Shown piece after piece: positions 57,928 to 64,000 of a DNA stretch of 64,000 nt (positions are counted from its first letter, which is position 1; every line of letters starts with the position of its first letter). Position numbers and translations under genes: made by a program. Under the pieces are notes generated by a model. The model was given only the letters and a program-made list of their open reading frames with translations, was not told the DNA's origin and made no database searches. This DNA is from CAZXWN01 sp964644695 [NCBI: uncultured bacterium] (GTDB taxonomy: Bacteria > UBP4 > UBA4092): NCBI GenBank assembly GCA_964644695.1, contig CAZXWN010000001.1, positions 650,481-714,480 of the forward strand, in the 5' to 3' direction.

Positions 57928-59253
57928 ATGAAACAATTATTTTATAAAACATTTTTGTTGTTAATTTTACAATATGTCCTCACTAACAATGTGTTGGCTG
58001 CCCGTATTCTCTTACTAAACGGCAATGAACTTCTGGGAGAAATCCTGACACAAACTGATACCCACATTGAGTTGCAGATGGGCACATCTCGTATATTACT
58101 AAAATTAGAACAAATCAAATCAATTGACCAAGAAGAGGGCGAAACATACTTAAAAAATGGAAAAAAAGCCCTTGAAAAAAAAGATTATTATTCTGCAAAG
58201 AACTATTTCTTAAAAGCACTCCATAACGATCCACATAACACCGCCATTCAACAACTTCTTGATGAGGTTGAATTTTCTGAAATAGAACAAACAAGTATTT
58301 TTCCAATTATTAAAAATCTCAAAAAAGATGATTTAACCTCATATCGTAATGCACTTATTTCACTCGATGATATAAAAAATAAGGAAAGATTCAAGCCATT
58401 TATATCTCACCTGAATCAAATAATTGCAGACGTTAAAGCCGAATATGCTCAAGCTCTTTACGATAGAACATGGAATGATGAGGCATTTAAACAACTTAGA
58501 GAAGCGTATAGAGCATATCCATTTAGTGAAAAATTTCATAAAGCTGTTGCTCACATTCAAAAACAGATGGGTAATATGACATATGCACAGGAAGAGGAAA
58601 ATTTAGGTAATAAGATAATCGCTGATGCCGATATTGAATATGAAGCTATTGACCAAATAAATCAGGACATTCAAAATGATATTCCCACTGAAGCATATTG
58701 GATGGAGCTAGCGCGACATGGAAGACAATACAGGACTGAAATAAAAAATGAAACAGAATATGCAAGTATCCTTACCAAAAGGCAGATGAGTTTATTGTTA
58801 CAAGCATATAATGCCGGTCCAGGGGCAGTTGTAGCCTATGATGGATATGTTCCTTATCGTGAAACAATAAAATATGTCAAAAGAATCGCAGGTTATATGG
58901 AAAGTCCTCCAAATCACAAACTATATGATGATTTAGTAGTAAAATTTTCTAAAAAACACGGACTAGATTCTAATCTGGTACGTTGTTTAATAAAAGCCGA
59001 GTCTGGTTATAATACCAAAGCACACTCAAACAAAGATGCAAGAGGTTTAATGCAAATAACATATGGTGCATGGAAACATTCAACGAAGAAAATGGGAGTT
59101 AATTGGGACTATTATTCAAGTTGGAATGATCCAGAAAAAAATATAGATGTTGGTTGTGGATATCTTAGTTGGCTACAAAATAATTATCTACCAAAGTTCT
59201 TTACGGATATGCGTGTTAATAGCACTCAAAAGCTATCAAAAGCAAACAATTAA
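57928..59253 (+). CDS. Exported lytic transglycosylase-like protein, permuted SLT domain
   Basis: Protein of 441 residues. A signal peptide (residues 1-24, ending NNVLAA) is followed by a small beta region (about 25-65), TPR-like helices (about 68-230: YSAKNYFLKALHNDPHN), and an SLT lysozyme-like domain. The order of SLT motifs is reversed: AYNAGPGAV (about 292) and VPYRETIKYVKRI come first, then the catalytic Glu in IKAESGYN (about 358) and GLMQ (about 372), then NIDVGCGYLSWL. In normal SLT domains AYNAG follows GLMQ. This fits a circular permutation. It converges on topA with 21 bases between. Confidence 0.85.
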   Translation: MKQLFYKTFLLLILQYVLTNNVLAARILLLNGNELLGEILTQTDTHIELQMGTSRILLKLEQIKSIDQEEGETYLKNGKKALEKKDYYSAKNYFLKALHNDPHNTAIQQLLDEVEFSEIEQTSIFPIIKNLKKDDLTSYRNALISLDDIKNKERFKPFISHLNQIIADVKAEYAQALYDRTWNDEAFKQLREAYRAYPFSEKFHKAVAHIQKQMGNMTYAQEEENLGNKIIADADIEYEAIDQINQDIQNDIPTEAYWMELARHGRQYRTEIKNETEYASILTKRQMSLLLQAYNAGPGAVVAYDGYVPYRETIKYVKRIAGYMESPPNHKLYDDLVVKFSKKHGLDSNLVRCLIKAESGYNTKAHSNKDARGLMQITYGAWKHSTKKMGVNWDYYSSWNDPEKNIDVGCGYLSWLQNNYLPKFFTDMRVNSTQKLSKANN

Positions 59254-59274
59254 ATATGGAATATTGTTGAGTTC

Positions 59275-61686
59275 TTATCTTGATTCATCAGGAACATATT
59301 CTTCTTCAATTGAGTATGCACACTCCTTAAAGTAACATTTTGTAATTTTCTTTGTTTTTCTATTAACCTCAATTACAAAAGGCGCACCACAAACTGGACA
59401 AGGCTTTAAAATTGGTTTATAGGAAAGTATAAATTTACATTTTGGATAGTTACTACACCCATAAAACTTTCCACGCTTAGATACTCTTTCAATTAAATCC
59501 CCAGTACAGTTGGGTTGAGGACATTTAACGCCAGTTGTTGAGGGTTTAATATATTTACATTTCGGATAATTTGAACATGCTACAAATGGTCCATATTTGC
59601 CAATCCGAACAACCATATCCGAAGCACATTTGGGACATTTTTCGCCTGTAGGTTGAGGCTGGTTGATGTTAACTTTTTTTTCACCAGTATTTAGTACAGA
59701 ATTGGTTTCCGTACAAGAATAGTAAGAAGAACATACAGGCTTAATTTTCCCATCATCCTCAAACTTCAACACAACGGGTTTTCCACATTTATCACAATTT
59801 CCCAAATTCAATGTGTTTGAACAGTCAGGATAACCGATACAACCCATAAAAGCACTCCCAAAAGAACCAAAACGAACCATAAATGGATTTCCACACTGTT
59901 CACATACTTTATCAGACACAATCAATGAATTCTTTTTTAGTTCCTTTATGTGTTCTGGAAATTTATCAAGAGCTTTTTTAAATGGATCATAAAATTCCTG
60001 AAGTACATTACCCCACTCCATTTTTCCATCTTCAATTTCATCAAGATCATCTTCCATATGAGCAGTAAATTTAACATTCAATATTTCAGGGAAACATTGG
60101 ATTAGGAACCTATTTAAGACCTGTCCTAATACTGTTGGATAAAATCGTTTTTCAAGTTTTGAAACATATTTTCGCGTTATTATTGTGTCAATAATTGCTG
60201 CATATGTGCTTGGGCGACCAATCCCCCGTTCTTCCAAATCTTTAACTAAGGTAGCTTCGTTATATCGCGGAGGAGGTTCAGTAGTATGTTGTTTTGATTC
60301 CAGTTTTATTAAATCCACATTTTGGTTTATTTCTAAATCAGGTAGTAATCCTTGAGTTTCCCCTTCTTTATCCTGAACATCTTCATCATCTTTTGCTTCA
60401 ATATAAACTTGTAAAAAACCAGGGAAGGTTATGACAGTACCCGTTGCACGAAATATATATTCTTTTGCTGAAATATCTACTGAAGTAACATTGACTTCTG
60501 CAGCTTTCATTTGGCATGCAACAAACCTATCCCAAATAAGTTTGTATAGTTTATATTGATCTGTTGATAAATTCTTTTTAATAGCGTCAGGCTCTCTATT
60601 AAAACCTGTTGGGCGTATTGCTTCATGAGCATCTTGCACATTATCTTTTTTCCCCTTAAATTGCCGAGGATGAGTATCCAAGAAAATATCGCCATATTTC
60701 GATTTAATATAATTCCTAACCAACGAAATTGCTTCACCAGAAATTCGGGTAGAATCAGTACGCATATAAGTTATTAAACCAACAATACCTTCATTACCAA
60801 TTTCAATACCTTCATATAATTCCTGAGCTATCCGCATAGTTCTAGAGGCAGTAAATCCCAGTTTCCGTGAGGCATCTTGTTGAAGTGTACTCGTAATAAA
60901 TGGTGCAGAGGGGTTTCTAAGCTGCCGCTTCTTAGTAATATCAGAAACTTGGTATTGAACTCCTGCCAAATCCGTTACTATATTTTTAATTTCAGACTCA
61001 CTGGATATGAAATGAGCGCCCTTTTCTAAAGGCGTTCCAATTTTCTGATCACCACGGCGTATCAATTTTGCGTCAAATTCTTTATCATGGGCTTTTAAAT
61101 GAGCTAATAAAGACCAATATTCTTGGGGTACAAACCGCTGGATGGCTTCTTCGCGTTCACAAATCAGGCGAACAGCGACGGATTGAACTCTACCTGCAGA
61201 TTTACCACCACGAATGTTTCTCCATAAAACTGGACTTATCTCATAACCAACAAGACGATCCATAATCCGCCTTGCCTGTTGTGCATTAAATCTTTTTTCA
61301 TCTAACTGCCCCGGATGAGCAATAGCTTCAGTTACAGCAGATTTAGTTATTTCATTAAAAACAACCCGATAAATTGGCTTTTTTAAGGCCTTTAATTCAC
61401 TAGCAATATGCCATCCAATAGCTTCCCCTTCACGATCAGGGTCTGTAGCTATATAAATAGTATCCGAAGATGCTGCTAAGCCCTTAAGATCTTTGAGCAC
61501 CTTCTTCTGTTTCAAATCTGCTACATATTCGGGAATAAAACTGTTATTAACATCAACGCCCATGTCTTTTTTGGGAAGGTCTTTCACATGGCCCATAGAA
61601 GCCTTTACTTTATAATCAGAACCTAATATTTTATTGATTGTTTTTTCTTTTGCGGGAGATTCAACAATAACAAGTGATTTAGTCAT
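59275..61686 (-). CDS. topA: DNA topoisomerase I
   Basis: Type IA topoisomerase of 803 residues that relaxes negative supercoils. The Toprim domain (VIVESPAKEKTI, TDPDREGEAIGWH) opens the protein and the catalytic Tyr is in ITYMRTDSTR (about residue 307). The C-terminus has five zinc-ribbon modules (for example CEQCGNPFMVRFGS ... GYPDC, CPKCASDMVVRIGKYGPF ... NYPKC), one or two more than in E. coli. dprA lies 120 bases upstream on the same strand, the common dprA-topA order. Confidence 0.95.
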   Translation of the reverse strand: MTKSLVIVESPAKEKTINKILGSDYKVKASMGHVKDLPKKDMGVDVNNSFIPEYVADLKQKKVLKDLKGLAASSDTIYIATDPDREGEAIGWHIASELKALKKPIYRVVFNEITKSAVTEAIAHPGQLDEKRFNAQQARRIMDRLVGYEISPVLWRNIRGGKSAGRVQSVAVRLICEREEAIQRFVPQEYWSLLAHLKAHDKEFDAKLIRRGDQKIGTPLEKGAHFISSESEIKNIVTDLAGVQYQVSDITKKRQLRNPSAPFITSTLQQDASRKLGFTASRTMRIAQELYEGIEIGNEGIVGLITYMRTDSTRISGEAISLVRNYIKSKYGDIFLDTHPRQFKGKKDNVQDAHEAIRPTGFNREPDAIKKNLSTDQYKLYKLIWDRFVACQMKAAEVNVTSVDISAKEYIFRATGTVITFPGFLQVYIEAKDDEDVQDKEGETQGLLPDLEINQNVDLIKLESKQHTTEPPPRYNEATLVKDLEERGIGRPSTYAAIIDTIITRKYVSKLEKRFYPTVLGQVLNRFLIQCFPEILNVKFTAHMEDDLDEIEDGKMEWGNVLQEFYDPFKKALDKFPEHIKELKKNSLIVSDKVCEQCGNPFMVRFGSFGSAFMGCIGYPDCSNTLNLGNCDKCGKPVVLKFEDDGKIKPVCSSYYSCTETNSVLNTGEKKVNINQPQPTGEKCPKCASDMVVRIGKYGPFVACSNYPKCKYIKPSTTGVKCPQPNCTGDLIERVSKRGKFYGCSNYPKCKFILSYKPILKPCPVCGAPFVIEVNRKTKKITKCYFKECAYSIEEEYVPDESR

Positions 61687-61806
61687 ATTTGGATTTCACT
61701 CCATATCATAATATTCATGTTATATAACCTATCTTACCTGCTCTTTATAAGATTAAGGTAGGAATTTAATTGTAACAAAGCTAGGGAAATGTTCAATAGA
61801 ATCTAT

Positions 61807-62937
61807 TTATATTAGTTTTTCATAAGACTTACCGGGATTCTGGCGAACTAACAAGGTAAGTTCTAATTTTAAAAGAGGTTGTGCTAATTCATGCGGATAT
61901 TTATCTAGCTTTTCGGCCAATATATCAATATGTAGCGGTCCTTCATTGAGTGCAAGTAAAATATTCCTTTCCAATTCAGAAAGGTGATTGGGGAGGATGG
62001 CATTTTTTTCAATATCTCTTTCATGAGTAGAGGTAACATCCATATTTCTATTAACTGGAAGCTTGGGAAGCAATTCAACTAAGACATCTTGACTTGTCTC
62101 TATCATCTTTGCTCCATCACGAATCAATCGATTACTACCACGACTAGATAGTGATGTCATGTTTCCGGGTACAGCAAATACTTCCCTGTTTTGTTGAAGA
62201 GCGTAATCGGCAGTTATTAATGCACCACTCTTCTCTCGAGCTTCAATTACCAATACACCAAGAGACAAACCGCTGACAAGGCGATTTCTAACCGGAAAAT
62301 TATGAGGAAGAGGTGGAGTTCCAATTGGAAATTCAGAAATAACTGCACACTGTTGAACTATCCGTTCATACAATGGTTTATTCTCAGGAGGATAAATCAC
62401 ATCAATTCCACTCCCCAAGACAGCAATAGTTCTTCCTCCTTGTTCAAGGGCTGCCGTATGAGCTATAGAATCGATTCCTCTAGCCATTCCACTAACAATA
62501 GTTAATCCGGACTGAGATAACTCTCCTGCCAGCATTTTAGTAACTTGTAACCCGTATGATGATGTATTTCTAGAACCTACAATTGCCAAACTATATTTAT
62601 CTTCATTGACTATATTCCCCGCACAATACAAAACTGGCGGAGGGCTGTGTATTTCTTTCAGTAATTCAGGATACTCTGGACTGTCCCAGGTAAAAACCTT
62701 AATGTTGTTGTTATTAATATAACTAACATCTTGTTCAGACGCTAACCAGGCTTTCTCTTTATTTGTAATAATTCTATTTATCAAATCATCCTTGATACCG
62801 GCTAATTTCAAAGTATTAAAAGAGGCATGCAAAACGCCTTCGGGATTATCGAAGGCGTCAATTAAAAATTTAAATCTTGATGGAGTAATACCAGGAATCC
62901 GCGCTAGAGCTATCCAGCTCCGGATATTATTTTTCAC
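61807..62937 (-). CDS. dprA: DNA processing protein DprA/Smf
   Basis: Protein of 376 residues that protects incoming single-stranded DNA and loads RecA during transformation. The Rossmann-like domain shows VGSRNTSSYG, SGMARGIDSIAHTAALE, TIAVLGSGIDVIYPPEN, ISEFPIGTPPLPHNFPVRNRL and the AREKSGALITAD block. A winged-helix C-terminal part follows (LDKYPHELAQPLLKLEL). Its position next to pilC/gspF and topA fits natural competence in combination with type IV pili, which is inference. Confidence 0.94.
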   Translation of the reverse strand: MKNNIRSWIALARIPGITPSRFKFLIDAFDNPEGVLHASFNTLKLAGIKDDLINRIITNKEKAWLASEQDVSYINNNNIKVFTWDSPEYPELLKEIHSPPPVLYCAGNIVNEDKYSLAIVGSRNTSSYGLQVTKMLAGELSQSGLTIVSGMARGIDSIAHTAALEQGGRTIAVLGSGIDVIYPPENKPLYERIVQQCAVISEFPIGTPPLPHNFPVRNRLVSGLSLGVLVIEAREKSGALITADYALQQNREVFAVPGNMTSLSSRGSNRLIRDGAKMIETSQDVLVELLPKLPVNRNMDVTSTHERDIEKNAILPNHLSELERNILLALNEGPLHIDILAEKLDKYPHELAQPLLKLELTLLVRQNPGKSYEKLI

Positions 62938-62966
62938 CAGTTAACAACCCTTTCGCTACGTTCTGG

Positions 62967-63527
62967 CTAAAAAAGACTCAGAACGTAGTCCAAACCACCC
63001 ATCTCAAATATGAAAAATAGAAGAATCGCTAAGACCACAAGCATAGCAATAAATTGAACAACCTTAAAAAAGGAATTGTTTTTTCGTGGTTTTACTCTAT
63101 AAATATCTTTATCAGGCGTATCAAATCGCTTTTCTTTGATAAAAAACGACTTTAACCAGTACATGGGATTAAGCTTTTGTTCTTTCACTTCCTGACGATA
63201 TTCAAGTAGTCCCAAAGTTTCTTGTATCAAAAGATAGACACTATTCCACTCGTCTTCAATACGCTCGAGAGAAGCAGTGGAAACATTAAGAGCATCCTCT
63301 GGTCGATTAATTTTCCCTAATATATCTGTAAAAGACTGAGCAATTTCGATATCAAATTCAATATTCTTTAAGAAGACTTTTGTACCTGTAGTTAAGCGTT
63401 GTTTTATTTCATGAAGTTCCTGAACGTCAGAACTGTGAGCCATTTGTGGATAAAAATACATCCGAAAACGAACCCAGTCAGAACTGAGTATTTCAAACTG
63501 CCGAATTGTCTCTTTTAAAGAACTCAT
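62967..63527 (-). CDS. Tail-anchored protein of unknown function beside pilC
   Basis: Protein of 186 residues. The first ~140 residues are helical and soluble, with charged repeats, and a single hydrophobic helix lies at residues about 155-175 near the C-terminus, so it should be tail-anchored in the inner membrane with its bulk in the cytoplasm. I do not recognise the family. It lies 17 bases after the pilC/gspF gene and 29 before dprA, in the same direction. A role near the pilus or DNA-uptake machine is only suggested by position. Confidence 0.65.
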   Translation of the reverse strand: MSSLKETIRQFEILSSDWVRFRMYFYPQMAHSSDVQELHEIKQRLTTGTKVFLKNIEFDIEIAQSFTDILGKINRPEDALNVSTASLERIEDEWNSVYLLIQETLGLLEYRQEVKEQKLNPMYWLKSFFIKEKRFDTPDKDIYRVKPRKNNSFFKVVQFIAMLVVLAILLFFIFEMGGLDYVLSLF

Positions 63528-63544
63528 ATCATTACCCTATCATA

Positions 63545-64000
63545 TTATTTTATTGTATTAACCATATTGAAGATTGGTAAATACATACAAATAACCATAC
63601 CACCGATGAGAACACCCAAGACAACAATTAATAAGGGTTCAATTAGCGATGTAAGTGCTGCTACGGCTGCATCAACTTGTTCATCATAAAACTCTGCTAT
63701 CTTACTCAACATTTCTTCAAGAGCACCGGTTCTCTCACCTACAGCAATCATACGCGTAACCATCGGAGGGAATACCCCTGTTTGCATAAGAGGTGCAGAG
63801 ATACTTTCACCCTCTTGAATACTGGTCTTTGTTTTTAAAACGGCTTGTTCAATAATGACATTGCCAGATGTTTTTGCCACAATTTCCAAGGCGGTAATGA
63901 TATTAACACCAGAACGTACTAATGTACTTAATGTACGAGTAAATTTGGCGACGGCAACTTTTCTGAAAAGATCACCAAATACAGGCATTTTCAGTTTAAA
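63545..64000 (-). CDS. Type II secretion/type IV pilus protein F (PilC/GspF), 5' end cut
   Basis: The last 151 residues of an inner-membrane platform protein; the start is beyond the window. The frame stays open to base 64000 (FKLKMPVFGD is internal sequence). The second T2SF domain is typical: PVFGDLFRKVAVAKFTRTL, SGVNIITALEIV, FPPMVTRMIAVGERTGAL and EEMLSKIAEFYDEQVDAAVA, then two membrane helices at the end. It should assemble the pilus or secretion ATPase complex. Whether it belongs to a type IV pilus or a type II secretion system cannot be told from this fragment. Confidence 0.92.
   Translation of the reverse strand, partial: FKLKMPVFGDLFRKVAVAKFTRTLSTLVRSGVNIITALEIVAKTSGNVIIEQAVLKTKTSIQEGESISAPLMQTGVFPPMVTRMIAVGERTGALEEMLSKIAEFYDEQVDAAVAALTSLIEPLLIVVLGVLIGGMVICMYLPIFNMVNTIK

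Overview
The window is one continuous, densely coded bacterial chromosome segment of low to moderate G+C. It encodes lipid A enzymes (lpxA, lpxI, lpxB), lipoprotein processing (lgt, lspA), a periplasmic parvulin chaperone and a type II/IV-pilus inner-membrane protein, so the host is a diderm (Gram-negative-type) bacterium. No 16S rRNA is present. The mix of a MutL/DUF6754-type membrane cluster, an exported Fe-S cluster operon and a MshEN-DnaA fusion looks like an uncultivated, non-proteobacterial lineage; I cannot name the phylum from sequence alone. No CRISPR array, IS element, prophage or rRNA was seen. One tRNA (Val, GAC) is present.

Layout. 1-2156: membrane sensor histidine kinase, cut by the window edge. 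2311-7289 (minus): four-gene operon for exported redox proteins (DUF6599-like, DUF362, NapG/H-like polyferredoxin, Tat-type aldo/keto reductase). 7365-12072 (plus): exopolysaccharide initiation (two GT4 transferases, a polyprenyl-phosphate sugar transferase) and SppA. 12090-12880: a GC-richer island with a VOC protein and a possible truncated gene. 13154-13726: EF-P. 13872-21077 (minus): eight-gene cluster of membrane proteins around a MutL-like ASKHA ATPase, with no glutamate mutase beside it. 21312-22715 (plus): Mrp and MIP18-type Fe-S assembly proteins. 22744-26624 (minus): tRNA-Val, lpxA, lpxI, Gfo/Idh oxidoreductase, lpxB.

26785-35199 (minus): MrfA-like helicase, Asp/Glu racemase, P1-family peptidase, then ileS-lspA-lgt behind an attenuator-like leader. 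35557-39712 (plus): grpE, dnaJ and an MFS transporter fused to HEAT repeats. 39766-44312: a Gfo/Idh protein, then phosphoesterase, ligA and an MBL hydrolase. 44366-47583 (minus): lon and a GT2 transferase. 47800-51458 (plus): L,D-transpeptidase and ppdK. 51526-52821: DUF1015. 52974-59253 (plus): ndk, tatD, double-parvulin PPIase, a MshEN-DnaA-ATPase fusion and a lytic transglycosylase with its motifs in permuted order. 59275-64000 (minus): topA, dprA, a small membrane protein and a truncated pilC/gspF.

Most notable: (i) the MshEN-DnaA fusion, which suggests c-di-GMP control of a DnaA-like AAA+ protein lacking the DNA-binding domain; (ii) the apparently circularly permuted SLT domain in the next gene; (iii) the MutL-like membrane cluster. 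All functional statements come from reading motifs; no database search was run.
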